This document shows positions 10,690 to 19,038 of a stretch of DNA of 41,124 nucleotides, piece after piece. Each line of letters begins with the position of its first letter. The stretch's first letter is position 1. The notes under the pieces were generated by a model that saw only the letters and a program-made list of their open reading frames with translations, did no database searches and was not told the DNA's origin. The stretch spans positions 1-41,124 of the forward strand of contig CAMCSO010000005.1 in assembly GCA_945877545.1 (NCBI GenBank). Reading direction: 5' to 3'. The translations under genes were made by a program, and so were the position numbers. This DNA comes from Bifidobacterium breve (GTDB lineage: Bacteria > Actinomycetota > Actinomycetes > S36-B12).

Positions 10690-11597
10690 ATCCAGCGGGT
10701 CTGCTTATCATCGACAAGCCGAGTGGCATCACCTCGCATGGTGTGGTGAGCGTCATACGGCGCACCCTGCACACCCGCAAGGTGGGCCATGCTGGGACCC
10801 TCGACCCGATGGCGACGGGTGTGCTCATCCTCGGTGTTGACCGTGCGACGCGCGTCTTGGGCTATCTTGCGCTCAGCGACAAGGAGTACATCGCCACGAT
10901 TCGTCTCGGTGAGTCGACCGTGACGGACGATTCCGAGGGCGTCTTGCTTTCGGCCGCGGACCCGGCGGTCCTTCGATCGATCAGCGATGAGGCGATCGCG
11001 GCGGAGGTGACCGTGCTCACGGGCGAGATCGACCAAGTGCCGAGCGCAGTCAGCGCCATCAAGGTCGACGGCAAGCGCGCCCACGCCCTCGTTCGTGCTG
11101 GTGAGGATTTCGTGCTCAAGTCTCGGCGGATCACTGTACAAGGTTTTGAGGTGCGGGCCACCCGACGAGGATTGGACTTCATCGATCTCGACGTTGTCGT
11201 GAATTGCAGCACCGGTACCTATGTGAGGGCGCTCGCCAGAGACCTCGGGGTGGCGCTTAGGGTCGGGGGGCACCTCACTGCCCTGCGGCGATCGCGGATC
11301 GGAGCGTGGTCGCAGGATGAGGCCGTGGAATTGCAAGCGTTCGTTGAATCGCCTGACCCGGCCGGTCATCTGGTGGGCCTTGATTCCGTTGCGGCGCGAG
11401 CCTTTCGGACCCGTGAGGTGACGAACGCCGAAGCGCAGTTCATTCGGACCGGGCGGGTCATTCCGTGGGCCGAACCGTCTGCGGTTGGCTCGTTGCCGGC
11501 CGAGCCGGTTGCCCTCGTCTCGGATCAAGGTCGGTTGATGGCCCTAGCCCAGCGCCGCGGAGCCGACGTAAAGTACCTCGCTGTATTCGCGGAATAG
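10686..11597 (+). CDS. truB: tRNA pseudouridine(55) synthase TruB
   Basis: GLLIIDKPSGITSHGVVSVIRR...KVGHAGTLDPMATGVLILGVDRATR. Confidence 0.97.
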   Translation: MNPAGLLIIDKPSGITSHGVVSVIRRTLHTRKVGHAGTLDPMATGVLILGVDRATRVLGYLALSDKEYIATIRLGESTVTDDSEGVLLSAADPAVLRSISDEAIAAEVTVLTGEIDQVPSAVSAIKVDGKRAHALVRAGEDFVLKSRRITVQGFEVRATRRGLDFIDLDVVVNCSTGTYVRALARDLGVALRVGGHLTALRRSRIGAWSQDEAVELQAFVESPDPAGHLVGLDSVAARAFRTREVTNAEAQFIRTGRVIPWAEPSAVGSLPAEPVALVSDQGRLMALAQRRGADVKYLAVFAE

Positions 11598-11598
11598 G

Positions 11599-12513
11599 GT
11601 GGCGTCCATGGTCGGAGGTGAAAAGAGCGGGTCCGTGGTCTGCGTCGGGGTATTCGACGGAGTCCACCGTGGCCACCGTTCGCTAATCGCGCAGGCCCGT
11701 GTCGAAGCCGACCGCGCCGGCCTGCCCCTCGTCGCCGTCACGTTCTGGCCACATCCGGCTGCCGTGCTCCGACCGTCCGGTGCGCCGAAGGCGCTTGCGA
11801 CGATCGAGGGCCGAGTCGAACTGCTTCGCGCCGCGGGTGCGGACGATATCGACGTCCTGCGATTCGACGAGGATCTTGCCGCCCTCACCGCAGAGGAGTT
11901 CGTGCAGCGCGAGCTCCTCGACCGGCTCGGAGCAAGAGCGGTCGTCGTAGGCGAGAACTTCGTGTTCGGCGCGCATGCGGCGGGCAACGTTGAGGTGCTG
12001 CGCGAGTTGGGGTCCACCCTCGGGTTCGAAGTACTCGCGGTGCCGCTGGAGTCAGATGGCGAGCCGTGGTCCAGCACCCGTATCCGCCGGCATCTGGCGG
12101 CCGGTGAGATCACCGAGGCGAATGGAATCCTCGGCCGCACGTACGTCGTGGCGGGCGAGGTGGTCCACGGCGATCACCGGGGCCGCGAGCTCGGGATCCC
12201 GACAGCGAACCTGCGACCCGAGGGCAATCCGGTCATCCCCGCCGACGGGGTCTACGCCGGGTGGCTCGAGGCTGGGGGCGAACGGATGCCCGCGGCGATC
12301 TCGATCGGGCCCAACCCGCAGTTCGCCGGCGAGGACCACCGAATCGAGGCCTATGCGATCGACCGGACGGGCCTTGACCTCTACGGCCAGCAGGTTCGGG
12401 TCGAGTTCCTCGAGTACATGCGACCTCAGGCGGTGTTCCCTGACCTCGACGGCTTCATGGCGCAGGTCTGGGCGGACGTTGCATCAGCCCGCGAGATCAT
12501 CGACGGATCTTGA
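11599..12513 (+). CDS. ribF: Bifunctional riboflavin kinase/FAD synthetase
   Basis: VCVGVFDGVHRGHRSLI, SSTRIRRHLAAGEI, HGDHRGRELGIPTANL, PADGVYAGWL motifs. Confidence 0.95.
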   Translation: MASMVGGEKSGSVVCVGVFDGVHRGHRSLIAQARVEADRAGLPLVAVTFWPHPAAVLRPSGAPKALATIEGRVELLRAAGADDIDVLRFDEDLAALTAEEFVQRELLDRLGARAVVVGENFVFGAHAAGNVEVLRELGSTLGFEVLAVPLESDGEPWSSTRIRRHLAAGEITEANGILGRTYVVAGEVVHGDHRGRELGIPTANLRPEGNPVIPADGVYAGWLEAGGERMPAAISIGPNPQFAGEDHRIEAYAIDRTGLDLYGQQVRVEFLEYMRPQAVFPDLDGFMAQVWADVASAREIIDGS

Positions 12514-12592
12514 CGAACGCCGCTACGGACAGAGCAGGGTGAACAGGCTGGTATCGTGACCTGCGTCGGCAGCAGGCCGGCGCATCCAGACG

Positions 12593-12616
12593 GTCGCGAA
12601 GCGGGCGCTTTGCGAT
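12593..12616 (+). promoter_or_regulatory. 10-bp hairpin in the rpsO leader
   Basis: GTCGCGAAGC gggc GCTTTGCGAT pairs along its full length (with G-U pairs). Confidence 0.6.
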
Positions 12617-12639
12617 ACGTGACGAAGACGAACAGTGCG

Positions 12640-12658
12640 CTGATCTCGGAAGGATCAG
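12640..12658 (+). promoter_or_regulatory. Second hairpin in the rpsO leader
   Basis: CTGATC tcggaag GATCAG, 6-bp perfect stem, extendable by GCG/CGC across a 2-nt bulge. Confidence 0.55.
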
Positions 12659-12682
12659 GGCGCGCCCGAGAGGAACAAGGCA

Positions 12683-12946
12683 GTGGACGCAGCAACGAAG
12701 CAGCAGATCATCGCAGAGCACGGCTTCAAGCCGGGCGACACCGGATCACCCGAGGTGCAGATCGCACTTCTCACCAAGCGCATTCAGGAACTCACCGAGC
12801 ACCTCAAGACGCACAAGCACGACCATCACAGTCGTCGCGGCCTGCTCATCCTTGTTGGCCAGCGCCGCCGGCTCCTCCAGTATTTGGTGAAGTCCGACAT
12901 CTCGCGCTACCGCGCGATCATCGAGAAGCTCGGCATTCGCCGCTAA
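12683..12946 (+). CDS. rpsO: 30S ribosomal protein S15
   Basis: [51 protein letters not shown]. Confidence 0.98.
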   Translation: MDAATKQQIIAEHGFKPGDTGSPEVQIALLTKRIQELTEHLKTHKHDHHSRRGLLILVGQRRRLLQYLVKSDISRYRAIIEKLGIRR

Positions 12947-12953
12947 AGTCTCG

Positions 12954-12985
12954 CGGGCCTGGCTGGTGTATTCCGGCCAGGCCCG
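12954..12985 (+). terminator. Strong hairpin after rpsO (terminator or processing stem)
   Basis: CGGGCCTGGCTGG tgtatt CCGGCCAGGCCCG: 13-bp stem, 6-nt loop; no clear U-tract. Confidence 0.6.
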
Positions 12986-13059
12986 TGTAGTAAGCACCGC
13001 TAGCACGACAGATGACACAACTGAATCCGAAGCAAGAATCCGAAATCCGGGGCGCAGCG

Positions 13060-13199
13060 ATCAGGCGCCAGTCCGTCGGTCCTCGGTAGTGACCTCCGGG
13101 GGAGCCGTCCGTAAAGGGCGCGACTCCCGTGGGCCTCGATCGAAGACCGCCACCGGCCGCTAGACGCGTGCGCCCCTGTACATGAGAACAGGGAGGCAC
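13060..13199 (+). ncRNA. Structured pnp 5' leader, candidate Actino-pnp RNA motif
   Basis: Closing helix cggtcctcg (13077-13085)/cgaagaccg (13141-13149) with one mismatch, inner gggag/ctccc, and hairpin CCCTGT (13174-13179)/ACAGGG (13188-13193) next to the SD; position matches the known actinobacterial pnp leader motif. Confidence 0.5.
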
Positions 13200-13201
13200 C
13201 C

Positions 13202-15409
13202 GTGGAGGGTCCCCAGATTGCCACAGCGCACGCCATTATCAACAATGGGTCGTTTGGTACACGCACCATCAAGTTCGAGACGGGCCGGTTGGCCCGTCAG
13301 GCCGCAGGCTCCGTCGCTGCCTACCTCGACGACGAGACCATGCTGCTGTCCGCGACCACCGCGGGCAAGCAGCCCAAGGATCAGTTCGACTTCTTCCCCC
13401 TGACGATCGATGTCGAGGAGCGGATGTACGCCCTCGGGCGAATCCCGGGATCGTTCTTTCGCAGGGAGGGCCGTCCGAGTGAGGACGCAATCCTCACCTG
13501 CCGCCTCATCGACCGCCCGCTGCGTCCGACCTTCAAGAAGGGCCTGCGCAACGAGGTTCAGGTTGTCATCACCGTCATGGCGCTAAACCCGATTGATCTG
13601 TACGACGTTCTCGCAATCAACGCTGCGTCCGCATCAACCCAGTTGTCAGGCCTGCCCTTCAGCGGCCCGATCGGCGGCGTCCGCGTGGCGCTCATCAAGG
13701 GCCAGTGGGTCGGTTTCCCGACGCACGATCAGCTTGAGGACGCCGTATTCGACATGGTCGTCGCGGGTCGGATCGCGGGCGATGACGTCGCGATCATGAT
13801 GGTTGAGGCCGAGGCAACCCTGCGGACGATGGAACTCATCGCCGGCGGCGCTAAGGCACCGACGGAGGAGGTCGTGTCTGAGGGGCTCGAGGCGGCCAAG
13901 GTGTTCATTCGCGCGTTGTGCGTCGCGCAGCAGGAGCTCGCCACTCAGGCCGCGAAGCCGATCGTCGAGTTCCCGATCTTCCTTGAGTACCAAGACGATG
14001 CATTCGACGCAGTCGAGGCCGCGTGCGGCGTCGATGTTCGACAGGCACTCACCATCGTCAGCAAGGCTGATCGCGAGGCTCGCCTTGATGAGATCAAGGC
14101 TGATGTTCTGGCGAAAATCGGTTCGAGCTTCGAGGGCCGTGACAAGGAGCTCGGTGCTGCCCTTCGCTCGGTGACCAAGAAGATGGTCCGCGATCGCGTG
14201 CTGCGCGACAAGATTCGTATCGACGGACGCGGCCTCGCTGACATCCGCACGCTCAGCGCCGAGGTTCAGGTGCTGCCGCGTGTTCATGGCTCAGCGCTGT
14301 TCGAGCGTGGCGAGACCCAGATCCTCGGCGTCACGACGCTCAACATGCTCAAGATGGAGCAGCAGCTCGACACGCTGAACCCGGAGAACCGCAAGCGCTA
14401 CATGCACAATTACAACTTTCCGCCGTACTCCACGGGTGAGACGGGCCGAGTCGGCTCGCCGAAGCGCCGTGAGATCGGGCATGGTGCACTTGCTGAGCGG
14501 GCGCTCCTGCCCGTGCTGCCCAGTCGGGAGGAGTTTCCCTACGCGATCCGTCAGGTCTCAGAGGCGCTCGGCTCGAACGGTTCGACCTCGATGGGGTCGG
14601 TTTGCGCATCGACAATGTCGCTTCTCAATGCGGGCGTACCGCTGCGGGCATCGGTTGCCGGCATCGCGATGGGCCTGATCTCGGGTGAGGTCGACGGCAA
14701 GACGGAGTACGTCGCACTGACCGACATCCTCGGCGCGGAGGATGCGTTCGGCGACATGGACTTCAAGGTTGCTGGTACCCGTGAGTTCGTCACCGCCCTG
14801 CAACTCGATACCAAGCTCGACGGGATCCCGGCATCGGTTCTTGCTGATGCGCTGCAGCAGGCTCGGAGCGCCCGGTTCAGCATCCTTGACGTGATGAACG
14901 AGGCGATTGATGCTCCTGACGAGATGGCGGCAACGGCACCGCGCGTCATCAGCGTCCGTATCCCGGTCGACAAGATCGGCGAGGTGATCGGTCCGAAGGG
15001 CAAGATCATCAATCAGATCCAGGCCGATACGGGTGCCGACATCTCGATTGAGGATGACGGCACCATCTACATCGGTGCGACCAACGGCCCGTCAGCTGAG
15101 GCCGCTCGAACGGCAATCAACAACATCGCGAACCCGACGATGCCCGAGGTGGGCGAGCGTTACCTTGGTACGGTCGTGAAGACCGCCGCATTCGGCGCGT
15201 TCGTCTCGCTTATGCCGGGCAAGGATGGCCTGCTGCACATCTCGGAGGTCAAGAAGCTTGCCGGGGGTAAGCGCATCGACAAGGTCGAGGACATCCTCAA
15301 CGTCGGTGACAAGGTGCAGGTGGAGATCAAGGAGGTCGATTCGCGCGGCAAGCTCTCCCTGGTGCCCGTGCTTGAGGCTGGGGACGCCGCGGCAAGCGCC
15401 GATGCCTAA
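13202..15409 (+). CDS. pnp: Polyribonucleotide nucleotidyltransferase (PNPase)
   Basis: [31 protein letters not shown] domain [30 protein letters not shown]1 domain. Confidence 0.98.
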   Translation: MEGPQIATAHAIINNGSFGTRTIKFETGRLARQAAGSVAAYLDDETMLLSATTAGKQPKDQFDFFPLTIDVEERMYALGRIPGSFFRREGRPSEDAILTCRLIDRPLRPTFKKGLRNEVQVVITVMALNPIDLYDVLAINAASASTQLSGLPFSGPIGGVRVALIKGQWVGFPTHDQLEDAVFDMVVAGRIAGDDVAIMMVEAEATLRTMELIAGGAKAPTEEVVSEGLEAAKVFIRALCVAQQELATQAAKPIVEFPIFLEYQDDAFDAVEAACGVDVRQALTIVSKADREARLDEIKADVLAKIGSSFEGRDKELGAALRSVTKKMVRDRVLRDKIRIDGRGLADIRTLSAEVQVLPRVHGSALFERGETQILGVTTLNMLKMEQQLDTLNPENRKRYMHNYNFPPYSTGETGRVGSPKRREIGHGALAERALLPVLPSREEFPYAIRQVSEALGSNGSTSMGSVCASTMSLLNAGVPLRASVAGIAMGLISGEVDGKTEYVALTDILGAEDAFGDMDFKVAGTREFVTALQLDTKLDGIPASVLADALQQARSARFSILDVMNEAIDAPDEMAATAPRVISVRIPVDKIGEVIGPKGKIINQIQADTGADISIEDDGTIYIGATNGPSAEAARTAINNIANPTMPEVGERYLGTVVKTAAFGAFVSLMPGKDGLLHISEVKKLAGGKRIDKVEDILNVGDKVQVEIKEVDSRGKLSLVPVLEAGDAAASADA

Positions 15410-16706
15410 GGTGACCACGCGAACACTGCTTCGGGAGGGCGACGGCGGACTTGTCCGCCGGACCGTCCTCCCGGGCGGTTTGCGCGTGATAACCGAGCAG
15501 GTGCCGGGCGTCCGCTCGGTGTCGTTTGGGGTGTGGGTAGGGGTTGGTTCGCGCGACGAGACGCCCGCGCAGATGGGTTCAGCGCACTATCTCGAACATC
15601 TGCTGTTCAAGGGGACGACGAAGCGGTCCGCGTTGGATATCTCCGCCTCCATCGAGGCGGTGGGCGGTGACCTCAACGCCTTCACGACGAAGGAGTACAC
15701 CTGCTTTTACGCGCGGGTGCTCGATACCGACCTGCCGCTGGCAGTCGCAGTCGTGAGTGATGTCGTGACCGATGCGCTCATCCTTGCTGCGGATGTCGAG
15801 GCGGAGCGAGGGGTGATACTCGAAGAAATCGCGATGCACGACGACGATCCGAGCGACATCGTCCACGATGAGTTCGCTGCCGCGCTGCTCGGTGATACGC
15901 CACTCGGTCGCCCGATTCTCGGCACCGTTGAGACCATAGAAGCGATCCCGAGGGCAGCCATCAACCGCTTTTACCGCTCGCGTTACCGGCCCGAGGCGAT
16001 GGTGGTCGCTGCCGCGGGCAATCTCGACCATGCGACGGTGGTGACCCAGGTACGCAAGGCGTTCGCGCACGTCCTCGATGCCTCTGCCGAGGTGGCGCCG
16101 ACGCGTCGAAAGGGCAAACCGCGGGTCCATGGTTCAAGCGTGCGTGTCGTGAACCGCGCCACTGAGCAGGCGCACCTCGTTCTTGGCGTTCCGGGTTTCA
16201 CCCGCAGTGATGATCGACGGTATGCCCTCGCAGTGCTCACGACCGCGTTCGGCGGCGGTATGAGTAGCCGGCTGTTCCAGGAGATCCGTGAGAAGCGCGG
16301 CCTCGCTTACTCGGTCTACGCCTACTCGCAGGGGTTCTCGGACGATGGCATGTTCGGCCTGTACGTAGGCTGCCTTCCGGGCAAGGTCGCGACGGTACTT
16401 CAGGTGTGCCGCGAGCAGATGGATTTGCTGGCGCGGCACGGCCTCAGCGATGAGGAGATCGCTCGGGGCAAGGGCCAGGTTCGAGGTGGAACCGTGCTCG
16501 GCCAGGAGGACACGGGTGCCCGCATGACCCGGATCGCAAAATCCGAGCTGCATGACGACCCGCTCCTCAGCATTGATCGACTGCTGCGCAAGGTCGATGC
16601 CGTTACGTCGTCAGACATCAAGTCCATTGCATCGAGCCTGCTCAGCGCCGAGCCAACCCTCGCAGTGATTGGGCCGTTCGAGGATGCCACGAGCTTTGAG
16701 ATCTGA
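15402..16706 (+). CDS. M16-family zinc metallopeptidase (pitrilysin/MPP-like)
   Basis: HXXEH motif in [33 protein letters not shown]; downstream of pnp. Start inferred at ATG 15402 (or GTG 15411), not the upstream ORF start. Confidence 0.93.
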   Translation: MPKVTTRTLLREGDGGLVRRTVLPGGLRVITEQVPGVRSVSFGVWVGVGSRDETPAQMGSAHYLEHLLFKGTTKRSALDISASIEAVGGDLNAFTTKEYTCFYARVLDTDLPLAVAVVSDVVTDALILAADVEAERGVILEEIAMHDDDPSDIVHDEFAAALLGDTPLGRPILGTVETIEAIPRAAINRFYRSRYRPEAMVVAAAGNLDHATVVTQVRKAFAHVLDASAEVAPTRRKGKPRVHGSSVRVVNRATEQAHLVLGVPGFTRSDDRRYALAVLTTAFGGGMSSRLFQEIREKRGLAYSVYAYSQGFSDDGMFGLYVGCLPGKVATVLQVCREQMDLLARHGLSDEEIARGKGQVRGGTVLGQEDTGARMTRIAKSELHDDPLLSIDRLLRKVDAVTSSDIKSIASSLLSAEPTLAVIGPFEDATSFEI

Positions 16707-16749
16707 ATCCTGACCGACCGCATTCGGTTGTCGGGCGCACTCCGAGCGG

Positions 16750-16755
16750 TAAGGT
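16750..16755 (+). promoter_or_regulatory. Putative -10 hexamer TAAGGT of a leaderless dapB promoter
   Basis: TAAGGT, 6 nt, then GTG at 16762. Confidence 0.45.
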
Positions 16756-16761
16756 CGGCGT

Positions 16762-17514
16762 GTGATTCGAGTCGGTGTCATCGGTGCACGTGGGCGCATG
16801 GGAATGGCGGTCATGGCCGCCGTGGGGGAGGCTTCGGACTGCGAACTCGTCTGCGGGGTCGATGCCGGGGACGACCAGGCAGCCCTCGCCGATTGTGACG
16901 TCGTCGTTGACTTCACGACGCCTGACGCCGTGATGGCGACCCTCGAGCGTTGTATCACGAGTGGCGTCCACTGCGTCGTCGGCACGACCGGGTTTGATGA
17001 TGCACGGCTGGCCACGGTTGCTGGATGGTGTTCGAGAAACCCTTCAGTGGGGGTGCTCATCGCTCCCAACTTCGGAATCGGTGCAGTACTTATGATGCAG
17101 TTCGCGACCAAAGCAGCGGCCTTCTTCGAGTCGGCCGAGATCATCGAACTCCACCACCCGGACAAGATTGACGCCCCCTCCGGGACGGCTCGTCACACGG
17201 CGGAAATGATCGGGGCGTCGCGCGCCCTGCACGGATTGGGGCCTGTTCCGGACTCGACATCCACGGCGCTTGACGGCGCACGAGGTGCGGTGGTGTGCGG
17301 CGTCCATGTTCACTCGGTAAGGGCGCGGGGGCTCGTCGCCCATCAGGAGGTGATCTTCGGCGGGCCAGGCGAGACCCTGACGATCAGGCACGACTCGATG
17401 GACCGCGCCTCGTTCATGCCCGGTGTTCTCCTCGGTGTTAGGCGTGTTGCGGCGCATCCGGGCCTCACGATCGGCCTAGACAGGTACATCGACGACACCG
17501 GACCCCGAGGCTAG
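16762..17514 (+). CDS. dapB: 4-hydroxy-tetrahydrodipicolinate reductase
   Basis: VGVIGARGRMGMAV, VDFTTPDAVM, GTTGFDD, EIIELHHPDKIDAPSGTA. Confidence 0.97.
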   Translation: MIRVGVIGARGRMGMAVMAAVGEASDCELVCGVDAGDDQAALADCDVVVDFTTPDAVMATLERCITSGVHCVVGTTGFDDARLATVAGWCSRNPSVGVLIAPNFGIGAVLMMQFATKAAAFFESAEIIELHHPDKIDAPSGTARHTAEMIGASRALHGLGPVPDSTSTALDGARGAVVCGVHVHSVRARGLVAHQEVIFGGPGETLTIRHDSMDRASFMPGVLLGVRRVAAHPGLTIGLDRYIDDTGPRG

Positions 17515-17519
17515 TCCGA

Positions 17520-18044
17520 CTATCGCTGCTCGCCCCATCGCTGCTCGCCCCATCGTTGCACTGCGAGTTTGGCCATGTCGTACGCCTCTGGCCGACCGAT
17601 GAGGTCCAGTGACCGGCGGCTGATGTGGGTGCCAAGCCGCCTGCCATCGCGGAGCGTGACGATCACCAATCCCGACTCGTCCATGACTTCGCGAACCTGG
17701 GCCCATCGCACCGAGTCGGTCCCGAGCAGTCGCTGGACGGCAATTCCTGCATCGTTGACGTAGGTACCGACGCTCCAGCAGCGCAGGAGGAGGACGAGGA
17801 AGCTCGCAATGAGGCCGGAGACCGGAAACAGGAGTAGCCAGGATGTGCCAATGGCTGCGCTGAGCGCTGAACCGGCGAGCATCGTGAGACCGGCAGTGCC
17901 GGCGACGAGCAGAGCGATGCGCAGCGGCCCTCGGCTCGGCACCCGGATGAGGCGGACCTGGACGTAAGCCTCGTCGACGGGGGCGCTGGGGTCTGGCCGC
18001 GGCCAGAGGAACCCGAGGATGGGACGGGGCAGATCCTGGGTCAT
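17520..18044 (-). CDS. Membrane protein with C-terminal PH-like domain
   Basis: Two TM segments followed by VGTYVNDAGIAVQRLLGTDSVRWAQVREVMDESGLVIVTLRDGRRLGTHI; 4-bp overlap with azlD. Confidence 0.65.
   Translation of the reverse strand: MTQDLPRPILGFLWPRPDPSAPVDEAYVQVRLIRVPSRGPLRIALLVAGTAGLTMLAGSALSAAIGTSWLLLFPVSGLIASFLVLLLRCWSVGTYVNDAGIAVQRLLGTDSVRWAQVREVMDESGLVIVTLRDGRRLGTHISRRSLDLIGRPEAYDMAKLAVQRWGEQRWGEQR
17522..17559. repeat. 15-bp tandem repeat (about 2.3 copies) at the 3' end of the PH-like gene
   Basis: atcgctgctcgcccc-atcgctgctcgcccc-atcgttgc; encodes QRWGEQRWGEQR at the protein C-terminus. Confidence 0.85.
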
Positions 18045-18352
18045 GCGGCAACACCTGTCGCTCGAAGGACGCCCGCGGTGATCGCTGCAGACAGGATTAC
18101 GACGAGAAAGGGGGCGCGGAGCATGAGAGCCACGATAGCCACCGCCAGCCCGGCGAGCCGCGCATCGACGGACAATGCCTGTCCGGTGGCGAATGTCTGG
18201 ACGATGACGAGGGCTGCGAGGAGGGCGACCGGTAGGAGACCCGCGATGCTGCGAATGATGGGACGGTCAAGGACCGTTGCGGGCAGGATGAATCCGATGA
18301 GCTTTTCCAGGTAGGTACCCGCGGCGCCGAGAACGATGGCGAGCCAGATCAC
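18041..18352 (-). CDS. azlD: AzlD-family branched-chain amino acid transport protein
   Basis: VIWLAIVLGAAGTYLEKLIGFILPATVLDRPIIRSIAGLLPVALLAALVIVQTF; start GTG at 18352 overlapping azlC stop; the longer ORF upstream is not coding. Confidence 0.85.
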   Translation of the reverse strand: MIWLAIVLGAAGTYLEKLIGFILPATVLDRPIIRSIAGLLPVALLAALVIVQTFATGQALSVDARLAGLAVAIVALMLRAPFLVVILSAAITAGVLRATGVAA

Positions 18353-19038
18353 GCACGCCTCCAGACCCAGACGCCTGCGGCTACGGCAATGAGCGCCGAG
18401 CCGAGGACCGGTACTCCAGGAGCAGTGATGGGGATGAGTGCGAGCGCGACGAGTCCGCCGGCGCACGCAACTGCCCGTGAGAGGCGGTCCTTGAGCCTGG
18501 GCCACAGCAGCGCCATGAATCCGGCGGGGATAGCCGCATCGAGGCCGAGGATCTCCGGCTCGGACAGCAGTGAAGCCCCGATGGCTCCGAGAGCGGTGCC
18601 GACGTTCCACAGGACGAATACCGAGATTCCAGTCGCCCAGAAGGCGTGGCGACTCGCGGCAGTGGTGTCCTCGTGCGCCACCGCCATGGCGGTGGACTCG
18701 TCGATCGTCAGTTGAGCCGCGAGAAGCCGGCGCCAACCGCGCAGTTGCAGGGTCGGCGCCACGTGAAGGCCATAGAGGCCGTTTCGGGCACCGAGAAACC
18801 ACGCGGTGAGCACCGCGGCGGCGATTCCGCCTCCCGCGCCGAGGATTCCTACTAGGGCGAACTGTGACGCTCCAGTAAACATCAGGACGGATAGTGCTTG
18901 CGCCTGCCATATTGTGAGTCCGCTCGCAATACTGATGGCCCCGAACGAGAGGCCGTAGGCACCGGTCGCTATTGCGATGCCGAGGGCGTTCGAGCGGATG
19001 GCTCGTCTACGGGCAGGGGGGAGTTGCACATGCGGCAC
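18349..19038 (-). CDS. azlC: AzlC-family branched-chain amino acid permease
   Basis: GLSFGAISIASGLTIWQAQALSVLMFTGASQFALVGILGAGG and FLGARNGLYGLHVAP; GTG start inferred at 19038. Confidence 0.9.
   Translation of the reverse strand: MPHVQLPPARRRAIRSNALGIAIATGAYGLSFGAISIASGLTIWQAQALSVLMFTGASQFALVGILGAGGGIAAAVLTAWFLGARNGLYGLHVAPTLQLRGWRRLLAAQLTIDESTAMAVAHEDTTAASRHAFWATGISVFVLWNVGTALGAIGASLLSEPEILGLDAAIPAGFMALLWPRLKDRLSRAVACAGGLVALALIPITAPGVPVLGSALIAVAAGVWVWRRA

Noticed and set aside
18353-18910. N-terminal extension of the 289-aa minus-strand ORF ending in AzlD
   Set aside because: Out-of-frame reading of azlC; AzlD begins at GTG 18352.
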